From the NCBI GenBank assembly GCA_002256005.1, contig NKIQ01000001.1:120865-184864 (forward strand): a DNA stretch of 64,000 nucleotides, written 5' to 3'. The position numbers were made by a program, and so were the translations under genes. The notes under the pieces are model-generated. The model was not told where the DNA came from and did no database searches. It was given only the letters and a program-made list of their open reading frames with translations. Shown in pieces: positions 1 through 12,800 of the stretch (its first letter is position 1; each line of letters begins with the position of its first letter). This DNA is from Alphaproteobacteria bacterium PA4 (lineage in GTDB: Bacteria > Pseudomonadota > Alphaproteobacteria > Sphingomonadales > Sphingomonadaceae).

Positions 1-61
1 TCGGGAAGCTCGTGTAGCGCGGCACCGGCACGCTGAGCAGATCGGAGAAATAGGGCCACAT
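1..61 (-). CDS. hemN: Oxygen-independent coproporphyrinogen III oxidase (5' end only)
   Basis: Only the first 20 codons are present; the gene runs off the left edge. Read from the minus strand, the protein starts MWPYFSDLLSVPVPRYTSFP. The VPRYTSYPTA-like segment is the usual N-terminal signature of HemN, the radical-SAM enzyme that decarboxylates coproporphyrinogen III without oxygen in heme synthesis. The start codon is the ATG whose complement lies at 59-61. The gene diverges from the ompW-like gene, and an FNR-type dyad lies between them, which fits the known oxygen control of hemN. The call rests on a short stretch, so HemW or another HemN paralogue remains possible. Confidence 0.6.
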   Translation of the reverse strand, partial: MWPYFSDLLSVPVPRYTSFP

Positions 62-96
62 GCCGGATGCTATGGCACGGCCGGCGGCCGCGTGAA

Positions 97-110
97 TTGA
101 CGCCGGTCAA
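97..110. promoter_or_regulatory. FNR/FixK-type binding site between hemN and ompW-like gene
   Basis: The bases read TTGAC-GCCG-GTCAA, a perfect five-base dyad with a four-base spacer. This matches the TTGAN-N4-NTCAA core recognised by FNR/FixK/CRP-family regulators. It lies 36 bp upstream of the hemN start and 60 bp upstream of the ompW-like start, so it could serve either gene. Both hemN and ompW are known targets of FNR-type regulators in other bacteria. Binding itself is inferred. Confidence 0.6.
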
Positions 111-169
111 AGACGGTGGGGCAGGGGCCGCCTAGGTCGCGGTGCAGACACAACAAAGGACCCCGCGCC

Positions 170-853
170 ATGACCTTCCGCACCAAGAGCCTGCCGCTGC
201 TCATCCTCACCGGCGCCATGCTGGCGACCCCGGCGCTGGCGCGCGACGGCCAGGGCCTGCAGGCCAATGACGTGCTGCTGCGCCTGCGCGGCATCGTCAT
301 CGCGCCGACCGGCACCTCCGACGGCATTTTGCCGGCGCTGCCCGGTGACCGGCTGAACGTCACCACATCGGTGGTGCCGGAGGTCGACATCACCTGGATG
401 GCGACGAAAAACATCGGCTTCGAACTGATCGCCGCCACCGCCAAGCATTCGGCCAAGGGCAAGCAGGGCGTGACGCAGGGCATCGGCAATGTCGTCGACA
501 CCTGGGTGCTGCCGCCGACGCTGACCGTGCAATATCATTTCAACGCCGATGGCGCGGTGCGGCCCTATGTCGGCGCCGGGGTGAATTACACGATCTTCTG
601 GAATGAAAAGGCGACGTCCGGCCTGGCGGGTGCGCTCGGCCCAACGAATGTGCACATGAACGACAGCTTCGGCTGGGCGGCGCAGGCCGGGGTCGATATC
701 GACGTCAGCAAGCGCTTCTTTCTCAACGTCGATGTCAAATACATCGACATGACGTCGGACGTGCGGCTGCAGACGACCGCCGCCGGCGTGCAGACCGTGC
801 ATGCGCGGATCAACCCGATCCTGGTCGGCGTGGGTTTCGGGCTGCGGCTGTAA
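170..853 (+). CDS. ompW: OmpW family outer-membrane protein
   Basis: This is a 227-residue predicted outer-membrane eight-stranded barrel of the OmpW family. Residues 1-24 form a signal peptide ending PALA. The body shows family hallmarks: LPPTLTVQYHF followed by RPYVGAGVNYT in the middle, and NVDVKYIDM with a short terminal strand NPILVGVGFGLRL. I chose the ATG at 170 because AAGGA sits about nine bases upstream and the signal peptide starts there; an upstream in-frame ATG at 116 would put 18 unlikely residues in front. OmpW proteins form narrow hydrophobic channels and often respond to oxygen or redox state, which fits the FNR-type site upstream. The substrate is unknown. Confidence 0.85.
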   Translation: MTFRTKSLPLLILTGAMLATPALARDGQGLQANDVLLRLRGIVIAPTGTSDGILPALPGDRLNVTTSVVPEVDITWMATKNIGFELIAATAKHSAKGKQGVTQGIGNVVDTWVLPPTLTVQYHFNADGAVRPYVGAGVNYTIFWNEKATSGLAGALGPTNVHMNDSFGWAAQAGVDIDVSKRFFLNVDVKYIDMTSDVRLQTTAAGVQTVHARINPILVGVGFGLRL

Positions 854-861
854 CTGAGATA

Positions 862-884
862 CTCCCTCCCCGCAAGGGGGAGGG
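862..884. terminator. Palindromic stem between convergent ompW and tpsA (CTCCCTCCCC repeat family)
   Basis: A run of CTCCCTCCCC is followed by GCAA and then GGGGGAGGGA, giving a strong GC stem with a four-base loop in the 39 bp between the convergent ompW and tpsA stops. It may act as a two-way terminator. The stem matches the outer arms of the longer palindromic repeats at 32351-32482 and 60864-60988, so it is probably a minimal copy of the same family. Confidence 0.55.
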
Positions 885-892
885 AATTGACC

Positions 893-3800
893 TTACGGCG
901 TCGTCCGCCGCTGGATGACGATCGTGCCGTCGCCGGTTCCAATCGCAACCGGCGTCGTATCGTTCGCCTGATTGTCGACGCCGAGCACGGTGACGCTCGG
1001 CGACGGTGGCACCAGCAGGCCGGGGGTGGGCACGACATAGTCCTCGACGCGCAGGATCTCGGCCGGGGTGGTGCCGCCGCCGCCGCAGCTGGCGGCGCCG
1101 ACCGTACAGCCGTTGAAGCTGAAGCTGCCGGCGATGCTGCCGCCGTTGAGGCCGCCGATCAGCGCGACATTCGGCCCGCTGCGCAGATCGGCATTGGGCA
1201 GCACCAGGCTGCCGGTCAGGTCGACCCGGGCAGCACCGTTGATCTGGACGATGCCGTTGCTGCCGCTCGCGCCTTCGCCGCCGATCAGCAGGCCGACATA
1301 GCCGCCGGCCACCGCCGCGCTGTTCTGGCTGACGACACGGCTGCCGGCATCGACGCGCAGCCGCGTCGCCACCGCGAACAGGCGATTGTCGGCGGGCGCG
1401 GCAACGCCGGGCACCCCGGCACCGACATCGATGGCATCGGGCGCCGTCGCCCGCACCGCGCTGGCAAATTCGGCGCTGCCGAACACCACGTCGTTGACCG
1501 CCAGCAGGACGAGGCTGTTGACCGCGATGACATCGCCGAAGCAGTTGACGGCCAGCTCTGCCGAGCCGAAGCCGCCGCTGATCAGGATGGCGCCCGGCCG
1601 CCACAGGCTGTCGACCGCCAGGTCGCCGATGCGGATGACCCCACCATTGACCGTCGGCGCGACTCGGCCGGTGACGTTCACATCGAAGCCGCGGCCGGCA
1701 TAGAGGTTGAGCACCGGCAGCGCGCCGGGATCATAGCTGAAGCCTTCGAGCGTCAGCGTGCCGCCGGCGGCGGCCGCGACGGCGCGCGGCTGCTGGCCCG
1801 GCAGCACCGCGGCGGCGATGGCACCGGTGGTGCCGGCAAAGAATTCCGCGGCGCCGCCGATGCGCAGCCGCGCGATGTCGGCGGCGGCGAGACGGAAGCC
1901 GTTGCCCGCACCGCTGCCGCCCAGCACCATCGGCCCCGGTGTTTCCACCCGCAGCGACGCCGCCACCAGGCTGCGCCGCACATCGAGATCGCCCGATAGC
2001 AGGGCCAGCGCCGCGCTGCGCCAGTCGCCCAGCGTGATGCGGCCGGTCGCCACCATCTGGGCGCTGCCGGTGACCCGGCCGGCATCGATGCTGATGCCGC
2101 CGGCGGTGGCCGACAAAGCGGCGCGGCCGCCGACATCGAGCGTCTGCACGGTGATGCTGGCGCCGATCAGCGTCGCATCGCCGGCGGCGATCACCGTATC
2201 GGCGATGATCGGCTGGTCGGGATCGATCAGCAGGTTGCGCCCGGCCTCGAAGCGCGTGCCGGTGACGCTGCCGGTGGCGATGATGGTCAGGTCGCGGCTG
2301 GCAAAGGCGCGGCCGCCGGCGATGATGGGGGCGGTGAGGCTGAGGTCGCGGCCGGCCGACAGATCGGTATAGCCGATGCGGTTGCCGCCGCTGATGGCGA
2401 GGTCGCGGCGGGCGGCGATGGTGCCGAGCGGTGCGATGTCGCCACTGGCGGTGAGCGTGATGTCGGTGCCGCCGAGCCGCAGCGCGCCGCCGATGCTGGT
2501 GCCGGTGATGCGGATGGTATCGCGCGCGGTGACGCCGGCCAGCGTGACGGCGCCGCCCGACAGGGTGGCACTGGTGGCGGTGATGGCGCCCGCCGTCAGC
2601 GCGCCGGTCGTCGTTGCGCTGGCGGCGCCATCGGCGGTGATGGCACCGGCATTGATGCTGGCGCCGGCCAGGGCCACATCCCCCGCGGCGCGGACCGTAC
2701 CGGTGGCGAGCGCGCCGCCGGCCGCCAGCGCCAGCCCGCCGGCCGAGCTCAGGTCGCCGGTGGTCAGCGCGCCGCCGCTGCGCAGCGCCAGGTCGCGGCC
2801 CTGCACCAGCGGCCCGGTGGCCAGGCTCGCCCCCGCCAGCCGCACATCGCGGCCGGCGATGACACCGCCGCCTGTGCCCGGTCCCAGGCTGGCCGCGCCG
2901 CTGGCGGTGACGACGATGTCGCTGGCGGCCTGCAGGCGACCACTGCTGACGGCGGCACCGGTGAGGCGGATGTTGCTGCCATCGCCTTCGCTGTCCGCCC
3001 CCAGCCCGGTTGCGGTCAGCGCGCCGAGCGTCAGGTCGCCGCCGCTCAATGAGATGTCGTCACCGGCGGTCAGCGTGCCGCTGGCGAGGGCGCCGCTACC
3101 GGCGGCGACGGTCAGATCGCCGCCGGCGCTGGCATTGCCGATGCCGACGCCGCTGGCGGTGACGCTGATGTTGCGCCCGGCGGTCAGCGCGCCGCTGGTC
3201 GTCGCGCTGCCGCTGCTGGTGGCAACGCTGATATCGCGGGTGGCGCTGATCTGGCCGTCGATGCTGATCGGCGCGGTGCCGGTCAGCCGCACATCCTGCC
3301 CGGCGGACAGCGCCCCGGCGCCGATGCTGGCGGCGGAGATGGCGAAGTCACCACCGGCGCGCGCTGTGCCGAGCGTGACGGCGCTGGTTGCGGTCACGGT
3401 GGCGGTCGTCCCCACGGTCAGCGTGCCGCCGGTGACCGATTGGCCGGACAGGCTGGCAACCCCACCGGCCTCGCCATTGCCGAGGCGCAGTGCGCCCGCG
3501 CCGGCATCGGCGGTCAGGCTGCCACCAGCGCTGGCATCGCCGATGCCGACGCCATTGGCGGTGACGCTGATGTTGCGTCCGGCGGTCAGCGCGCCACTGG
3601 TCGTCGCGTTGCCGGTGCTGGTGGTGATGGCGATGTCGCGGGTCGCGCTGATCCGGCCGTCGATGGCGATCGGGGCCGTCCCTGTCAGCCGCACATCCTG
3701 GCCTGCGCTGAGCGCCCCGGCGCCGATGCTGGCGGCGGTGATGGCGAAATCGCGGACAGCGTTGGCCGTGCCGAGTGTGACGGCGCCACTGGCGCTGATC

Positions 3801-6800
3801 GTCGCGTCGCCGCCGGCGGCGAGGGCGCCGCCGCTTACCGAGGCGCCGCTGAGGTCGATGATGCCCCCGGCGCGACTGTCGTCGATGCGCAGCGCCGCGC
3901 GGCCGGCAGCGATGCGGATCGCGCCGCCCGCTGTCGCCGCGCCGACGCCGACGCCATCACCCGTGACCTGGATGTCGCGGCCGGCGGTCAGCGCGCCGCG
4001 TGTGGTAGCGCTGCCGCTGCTCGTCGTCACCCGAATGTCGCGCGCCGCGTCGATCCGGCCGTCGATGCTGATCGGCGCCGTGCCGGTCAGCAGCACATCC
4101 TGGCCGGCGGAAAGGGCGGCGGCGGTGATGCTGCCGGCGGTGATGGCGAAATCGCCGGCGGCGCGCGCCGAGCCCAGTGTGACGCCGTTGCGTGCGATGA
4201 TGCCGGCATTGGCGCCGGCGCTCAGCGCGCCGCTGCTCACCGAATCGCCCTTCAGATCGACAAGGCCGACCGCCGTGATGTCGCCGAGCAGCAGCGCGCC
4301 GCCGCGCGCATCGGCGGCCAGCGCCGCGCCGGCGCTGGCCGCCCCGATGCTGACGCCGTCGCCGCTGACGCGGATGTCGCGCCCGGCGGTCAATGCACCG
4401 GTGGTGCCGGCGCTGCCGCTGCTGGTGCTGACGAACAGGTCGCGCCCGGCGCCAATCCGGCCGTTGACGAGAATGGGCGCGGTGCCGGCCAGCCGCACAT
4501 CCTGCCCGGCCGACAAGGCCGCGGCATCGATGCTGGCGGCGGTGATGGCGAAATCGCCGCTGGCACTGGCGCTGGCGATGCGCACCTGGCCGCTGGCGGT
4601 GATCGCCGCATCGCCGCGGCTGACAAGACTGCCGCCTGTCACACTGGCGCCGCCGAGCGTGATGCCGGTGCCGGCGTCGACATTGTCGATGGCAAGGGCG
4701 CCGCCGCGCGCATCGGCGATGAGCTGCCCCCTGGCGCTGGCCGCCCCGACGCTGATGCCATCGGCGGCGAGCCGGATGTCGCGCCCGGCATCGAGCGCGC
4801 CGCTGGTGGCGAGGCTGCCGCTGTCGGTGCCGGCGATCAGATCGCGGCCGGCGCGGATCGGCCCGGCGATGCTAATCGCGCCGCTGCCCGACAGCCGCGC
4901 ATCCTGCCCGGCGTTGAGGCTGGTCGCGGCGATGCGGCTGCCGCGCACCGCGAAATCGCCCGTGCTGTTGGCGATGGCGAGCGTGACCCCGGCGGTTGCC
5001 GCGATATCGGCGCTGGCTGCCGTCACATTGCCGCCGCTGATGCTGGCGCCGCTCAGCATCGCCCGCCCGTCGCCATTGAGGCTGGCGAACTGCAGGGCGC
5101 CCCTGGCCTGCGCCACCGCATCGCCGCCGGCGCGCCAGGCGCCGCCGACGAGATCGCCGCTGCGCGCTGTCAGGGTCAGACGGGTGCCGGCATCGGCATT
5201 CGCAAGCGCCAGGGCGGCACCACTGATCGTTACCGCGTCCGACGCCCGGGCCAGGCCGGTCAAGGTCAGCGTCGTTGCGGCATCGAGGTTGAGATCGCCG
5301 CTGGCGGTGACGCTGCCACCGCTGAGCGCGCCGCCGGTCGCCGTCATCGTCACGATACGGCCCTGGACCTGCGCGCCACTGGCCAGCGACAGGCCGGTCA
5401 GCGTGACATCGCGCCCGGCACGGACGTTGCCGACGCCGAGAGCGCCCGCGGTCTGCACCCGCACGTCGCGGCCCGAATCGAGATCGCCGGTGGCGATGCT
5501 GCTGCCCGCGATGCTGATGATGCTGCCATCGCCTTCGTCATCGGGTGCCGATGCGCGGGTGTCGACCCGGCCGACGCTGATCGTGCCACCCAGCAATCGC
5601 ACATCATCGCCGCCAGACAGGTCGCCGGCGGTGAGCGCGCCCGCACCGGTGTCGAACGACAGGTCATGCCCGGCGCCGGCATTGCCGACAGCGATACCGA
5701 CACCCCGGGCGGTGATGTCGCGCCCGGCGGACAGCGTGCCGGCAGCGATGGCGCCCGTGGCGTTGACGATCAGATCGCGGCTGACCATCAGGTCGCCGAG
5801 CGTGACGCCGCTGGCGAGGCTGGTGAGGATCAGGTCGCGCGGCTGGGTCTGGCCGGCCAATGTCAGCTGGTCGATCTGCCCGGCGCGGACCAGCAGGTCG
5901 CGCCCGACGCCGAGGCTCGCAAGGCTGACCCGGCCGGTTTCGGCCGTGACGGTCAGGTCGTTGCCGATGGCACTGCTGGTGATGGTCACGCCGGCGCCGC
6001 TGGTCAGCCGCGCATCGCCGCCGGTCGTCAGCCGCGCCAATGTCACGCCATTGCCGCCGAGCAGCGCATCGCGACCGGCGGAAAGCGTGCCGGTGCTGGC
6101 GAGCCCGGCGGTTGCCGTGGCGACGAAATCCCGGCCGGCACTGCCGCCATTGAGGCTGATCGCATCGGCACTCAGCCGCACATCGCGGCCGGCCTGCACG
6201 GGCCCCGCCACGAACAGCTGCCCCGGCACGTCACAGCAGCGTTGCGCCAGCGTGACATTGACCAGCAGGTCGTTCGCGGCGGCGAGCGTGCCGATCGTCA
6301 GGGCATTGCCGCTGATGCGGATGTTGGCGCCGACAAGGGTGCCGCCCCGGTCATTGTCCGGCCCCAGCCCGGTGCTGGTAATGCGGCCGACACTGGCGCG
6401 CTGCACCACGGCATCGACATCATCGCCAGCGCTGAAAGCGTTGCCGCGCAGATCGGCGACATTGATGACGAGGTCGCTGCCGGCACTGACGCTGGCCATG
6501 CCGAATGTGCCGCCGGTCAGCGTGACCGTGTCGCCGGCGGTGGTTGCGCCGATATTGGCGTCGGGTGCCGTGATGCCGATGGCGCCACCGGCCTGCAGGC
6601 CGCCGACCGCGATGCGGCTGGCATAGTCCAGCCGGATGTTGCCGCTGGCGGTGAGCGTGCCGGCGAAGTCCAGTGCGGTGATGCCGGTCGCCGTCGCCGT
6701 CGACACGAGGCTGATGTCGCGGGTGAACAGCGTGCCGCCATCGGTCGCCACCGGGCCGAGCGTGGCGAGGCTGACCAGCGCACCGCTCAGCGTCAGGTCG

Positions 6801-9800
6801 CGGCCGACACGCGCATCACCGACCTGCACATCGCCCGCTGCCGTCGCCAGCAGATCGCGCTGCGCCGTCGCGGTGGCGAGCGTGATGCTGCCCGTGCCGG
6901 CGATGGCGATGTCCTGGCCGGCATTGGCGCGGCTGACGGCGACATGGCCGGCGCTGGTGATGCTGATGTCACGCGTCGCAGTCAGATCGGCATCGACGAT
7001 GCCACCGTCCAGCGTGGTGATCCGGATGTCGCGGGCTTGCGGTGCCTGTCGGCCACCGACATTGATGCGGTCGACCGTACCGGCACGGACCAGCAGATCA
7101 TTGCCGACAGCCAGCCCGGTCAGGTCGGCGCGGCCGGCGTCGGCACTGATATCGAGATCGCCGCCGATGCGCGCGCCGGCCAGTGTGACGTTGCCGCTGC
7201 TCGCCAGCAGCAGGGCGTTGCCGCCGGTTGCCAGATTGGCGAGATCGACGCCGCCACCGGCGCGCAGCGTGGCGCTGCCGCCAGCGCCGGCGTCGCTGCC
7301 CGCGATATTGCCACCGGCGGTCAGCATCAGGTCGCGCACCGCGACCAGCCCGCTGGCGCTGATATCGCCGGCGGTCGCCGTCAGGATCAGGTCGCGCCCG
7401 GCATCGAGCCCGGCGGTGCTCAGCACTGTTCCGGACAGAATGACATCGCCAGCGGCGGTGACGGCATCGGCGGTCAGAGGGCCCTTGGCAGTGGCATTGA
7501 CGGTGCCGTTCGTCGCGGCCAGGCGGCCGACCGCAAGGCTCTCTGCGGCGATCTGCAGGTCGCCGCTGGCAGCGGTGATCGCACCGGCGTCGAGATTGCC
7601 GCCGCTGCGCAGATCGACGGCACCGCCCGCCGTCAGGCCGGCGAGAGTCAGCCGGCCGCGGCTGATGAGCGTGGCGGTGCCGGCGACGTCGCTGTCGCCC
7701 AGGCGGAAATCACCGGCGGTGGTGGTGATGGAAAGTGTCTGCAGCGGCGTGATCGCGCTGCCATAGCCGGAACCGCCATCCTGCCAGCCCCGTACCCGGC
7801 CCATGCTGCCGCTGCCGACATCGACCAGAATGTCGCCGCCGACGCTGGCATCGCCGACCGTCACCGCGGCCGTGCTCGTCACCGTCAGCCCGCCGCGGCT
7901 GCGCACCGTGCCGATGCTGCTGTCGCCGCGGCTGGTCAGCCGGGTGATGCCGCCGGCGTCGCTGCTGGAGATGGCATGGCTGGCGCCGGAGACGCCGAGA
8001 TCGCCGCCGGCGCGCAATACGCCGCTGGTGACGGCGCCCAGGCTGACCAGCCGCAGGGCATTGGCCGCCATGACATCGCCCAGCACCAGATCGCCGGCGG
8101 TGGAGATGCTGATATCGCGGCCGGCCGCGAAGCCGCCGGCAAAGCGCAGGTCGCCGGCGCTGGTCAGCACGATGTCGCTGCCGGCGGTCAGCACGCCAAG
8201 CGTACGGAAGCCAACGGCAAAGGCGAAGCCGCCGGCGTCGAGCCGCAGCGCGCCGCCGGCGCTCACGCTGCCGGCATCGCAGGGCAGCGGCCCGGTGCAA
8301 TCGGGGTTGCCCAGCGCCAGCGTGCCGGTCAGGCTGGCGATGATGTCGTTCTGCGCGCCCAGATAATAGGCGCCGGCGGCGCCGCCCGACAGGCGGATGT
8401 TGGCGCCGTCGCCTTCGCTGTCCGGCCCGGTGCCGCTGGCGGTGCCGCGCACCAGCCGCGTGTCGGCGGCGGCAAGAATCAGATCGTCACCGGCGCTGAG
8501 CGTGTCGACGGCGATGCTGCCGGTGGCGGACAGGCGAATGTCTTCACCGGCATTGATGTCGCCATTGCCGCCGGCGATGCTGGCGGCGCTGATGGCGACC
8601 CGGCCGCCGGCGGCCAGCCCGCCGTCGAGCACGCCAAGGCCGCCGCCGCCGAAGCGCACCACGCCGCCGCTGGTGATGGTCAGGTTGCTGGCGCTGCCGG
8701 TGCCGGCGCTGACATTGCCGAGCGTGGCATCGCCGCTGCTGGCGATGGTGATGGTGCCGCCCGCGCCGATCTGGCTGCTGCCGGCCAAGATCGACGCGGC
8801 GCCGATGTCGATCGATCCGCCGGCGGACAGCGACTGCGCATCCAGCCGCAACTGGCCACCGACCAGCAGGTTGATGGTGCTGCCCGCCGTCAGGCCGGCG
8901 AGATCGGCATCCCCGGCAATATCGAGGCCGATATCGGCATCGGCGCCCAGCGCCGATTTGCTGACAAAGCCGCCGCTGGTGGTGCGGACGGCGAGCTGCT
9001 GGACATGGGGTCTGGCGCTCACCCCGGTCACCGGGCCGAGCGTTGCCGTTGCCCCGGTCAGCGCCAGCCGGCCGGCGACGGCACCGCCGTCCAGCCCGGC
9101 ATTGCCGTTGGTGCTGCTCAGCGTCAGATCGCCAAAGACCGTCGCACGGTCGACCTGCACCGCATCGCTGCCGGCGGCGCCGGTGGCGGTCAGCGTCGCT
9201 CCGGCGGCGAGCGCGCTGGTGCCGACATTCAGTTCGCCGACGCGGATGCGCCCGGCGGTGAGAGCGGTGGTGCCGCCGCTGTTCAGCCGGTCGATCTGGA
9301 TGAAGCGCGCGGCGAGCGTCACCGGGCCGGGTGCGCCCAGCGTGCCGAGCACCAGCCCGCCATCACTGGCCAGCGTCACGCCGCGGCCGCTGCTCAGCGT
9401 CGTGGCCAACTGCAGATCGGCAGCGGCGCCGGTCTGGCGGATGATCAGGTCGCGGCCGGCGCTGATGGCCGGCGCGCCCGCGGCCGGCGCCAGGCTGAAC
9501 AGGCCGCTGCCCAGGTCGATGTCGCGCCCGGCGGAAACGCTGCTCGCCCGGCACATGCCGGGGCAGGTGAAATCACCCAGCCGGCTTTCGCCGCTGATCC
9601 GCGTCGCGACATCGGTGCCGGCGACGAGGCTGCGGCTGGCCAGCGTCGTGCCCGACAACAGGATGTTGAAGCCATCGCCTTCGCCATCGACGCGGCCCGG
9701 CCGGCCGGCGGCAACCGTGTCGATAGCAAGCGCCGTGCCGGAAATTCGCGCGTCGTCGCCGGCATCGACGGCGGCCAGCGTCACCGCACCGGCACTGGTC

Positions 9801-12800
9801 AGCGTGATGTCACCGCCGGCGATGAGGCTGACATTGCCGGCATCATAGCTGCCGACAGCGAGCGTGATCGAACCGCCGATCGTGTAGTTGACCGGGCCAC
9901 CGCCGCGCACCTGGCTGCCGGCCGCATAGGTCACGGCGCCGCTGGTCGTCAGGCGGAAGTCACCGCCGATATCGAGCCCACCCAGCCCGATGGCAAAACC
10001 ATTGCCGCCGCCAATGACAAGATCACCGCCGGTCAGCGCCGATCCGAGAAAGCCCTGGCTGCCGTTGATCGTCAGCCCTGTGCTGCCACCGCTGTCGAGG
10101 CCGGTGATGCTGACATCGCCGCCGCCGGCAACGATGTCGCGCGCGGCCCTGATGCTGCCCGCCGTCAGCGCGCCGGTGCTGGACAGGAAGACGTCGCGGC
10201 TGGCGTCGAGCGACCCGACCTGCAAGGCGCCGCTGCGGCTGGTCAGGCGGATGTCGCCGCCGGTTGCCGCGAGTGCGGCGCTGCTGCCGGTGATGCTTTG
10301 CGCGATGATGCCGATGCCGCCAGCGGCGTCGAGGCTGCGATCAAGGCCCAGCGTCAGTGCGCCGGCGACATCGATATCGATCGCGCCGCCGACGGTGACA
10401 TTGCCCAGCGTGGCACTGGCGCCCCGCAGGATGACATCGGTCGTGGCCACAAGCCTGGCGGTGCGGCTGTCGATCTGGCCGTTGAGCGCGGTCGCGGTCA
10501 GGCTGCCGATGCCGGTATCATGATCGCCCGCCAATATGATGCCGGCGCCGCTGCTGGTGTAGCGCAGCTCTGTCCCGCGGTTGCTGCCGAACAGGCCGAG
10601 CGTGTCGCCGCTGGTCACCGCGACGCCGCCGCTGCCGCCGTCGAGATTGCCCAGTGATGCGGTCTTGTCGACGGTGATGGTGATGCCGCCGCGCCCGGTC
10701 ATGCTGCCGCTGGCATCGCTGTTGGCGAGCATGCCGGCGGTGATGCCGATGGTGTCGGCGGTCAGCGCGCCGCGCGTGTCGATGGTACCGCGGGCGTTGG
10801 CGGTGATGATGCCGCTGCCCTGTGCGGCAATGTTGGCATAGCGCAGATCGCCGGTATCGATGCGGACATTGCCGCCGGTGGTGAGCGTGCCGAGATCCAC
10901 GGCGTCGGCTGTCAAGGTCGCGGCGCCGGCTGCGGTCAGCGCCGCGCCGCTGGCATTGATGTCGCGCCCGTCGACCAGCAGGTCGCGGCCGGCGGCAATA
11001 TCGCCAAGCTGGACCGTGTCGATGGCGGCGATCCGCACATCGCGGGTGCCGGAGAGCGGCTGGCCCGCGGTGGTGACCTGGGCGCCGGCCAGTGTCAGAT
11101 CGCGGCCGCCGGTCAGTCCCGTGTTGACCGTCAGCAGCCCGCCGCTGACCAGCGTGACATCGCGGCCGGCATTGATCCTGCCGACGGATTTGAGCGCCAG
11201 GTCATCGCGCACGCTGATGCTGACATCGCCGCTGGCGTTGAGTGCAAAGCCGCTGAGGGCATAGCCGCCGGCGCCGGCCCGGATGGTGATGTTGGCGAGC
11301 GGCGCCGTCGCGCTGTTGAGGCCTTCGAGGCTGGCGCCGCTGATCGTCGCGCCTTCCAGCACCAGGCTGCCGCCGACGCGGGCATTGCCCAGCCCGGCCT
11401 TGCCGGCCAGGGCACGGATGGAGAGGTCACCGGCGATGCGGCTGGTCGCAAGCGTCGCATCGCCCGCCCTTGTTTCGAACCGGCCATTGCCGCCGGCGTC
11501 GAGCGTGCCGGTGGCAAGGCCGGTGCCGGCGTTGGCGGTGATGTCGGTCACCGCCGTCAGGCCGGCATCGCGCGTGTCGATGCGGCCGGCCAGCGCGTCG
11601 AGCGTGATCGCGCCGCTGGTGGTGACATGGTTGTCCGCGAGGCTGATGCCGCCGCCGGTGCTGGCATAGGCCAGCGTCGTGCCGCGATTTTCGCCGAAGA
11701 TGCCGAGTGCGCCGCCGGCGGCGACAATGACCCCGCCGTTGCCGCCGTCGAGATTGCCGAGCCGGGCCGCGCCGGTGACGCTGATGTCGATACCGGTCGC
11801 CGCCGCCATGCTGCCGCTGGTATCGGCATTGGCGAGCGTGGCGCCGCGGATGCGGATGCTGCCGGCGTTGAGCGTGCCGCGCGTGTCGAATGTGTCGGTG
11901 ACCGTCGCATCGAACAGGCCGCTGCCCAGCGCGGTCACCGCGGCATAGGCCAGGGTATCGGCGGCGATGGTGATGGTGCCGAATGACGACAGGCTGCCGA
12001 GCGCGATGTCGCCAGCACGAAGTTGCGCGTCGCGCCCGGCCGTCATGGTCGCAAAGCCCGCGCCGATGCTGCCGGCCTTCAGCAACAGGTCGCGACTGGC
12101 GGACACGGACACGCCATCGCCCAGTTGCAGGGCGCCGCCGATATCGGTGATGAGGTCGGTCGCTGCGCTGGCGCCGATCAGGAAGGCATCGCCGGTGGCT
12201 TTCAGCGAGATGAGGCCGGTCTGCGTTGTCAGGTCGTTGGTCGTGGTGATGCCGCCGGCGGTGACATCGATCAGCAGATCACGTGTCGCGGTGATGCGCC
12301 CCAGCCGGGCGTCGGCACCCGCCGTCACCCGCACATCGCGCGCCGCCGCCAGGGTTTGCGCGCCTGTGTCTATGAACTGGCCGGCGAGGATCAGGTCGCG
12401 GCCGGTGGCAATGCCGGCGCCATTGGCAATGCGCAGCAGCGCGGCGCTCGACAGGCTGACATCGCCGCCGGCGGCCAGCGATTGCGGCGCCGAACCATAG
12501 CCATAGCCCGACGGCGCGGCGTTGATCGTCAGGTCGCCGGCGCTGCTGATGCGGATGTCGCCCAGCGCATTGAGCGGCACTGTCCCCAGCGTCAGCCCGC
12601 CGACCGTGGTGGTGATGGCGATGCTGGCGAGCGGTGTGCTGACATTGCCATCAAGCCCGGCGACGCGCAGCAGGCTGACCGTATCGCCGGTCAACGCCAG
12701 CGCGCCGGCAATGCGGGCATCGCCAAGCCCGGCATTGCCGCCGGTGGCGGTGACGGTGAAATCGCCGTCGATGCGATTGTTGGTGAGCGTGACGTCGCCG

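Noticed and set aside
3110..5060. Regularly spaced repeats that could look like a CRISPR or satellite array.
   Set aside because: The period is 402 bp and in frame with tpsA, and each unit codes for protein. There are no short direct repeats with unique spacers and no cas genes.
2376..10657. Very long open frames on the plus strand opposite tpsA (up to 2405 codons).
   Set aside because: They mirror the highly repetitive, GC-rich tpsA gene in antisense. Their translations are low-complexity (Ala/Pro/Ser or Gly/Ala/Asp/Gln-rich) without leaders, domains or ribosome-binding sites.
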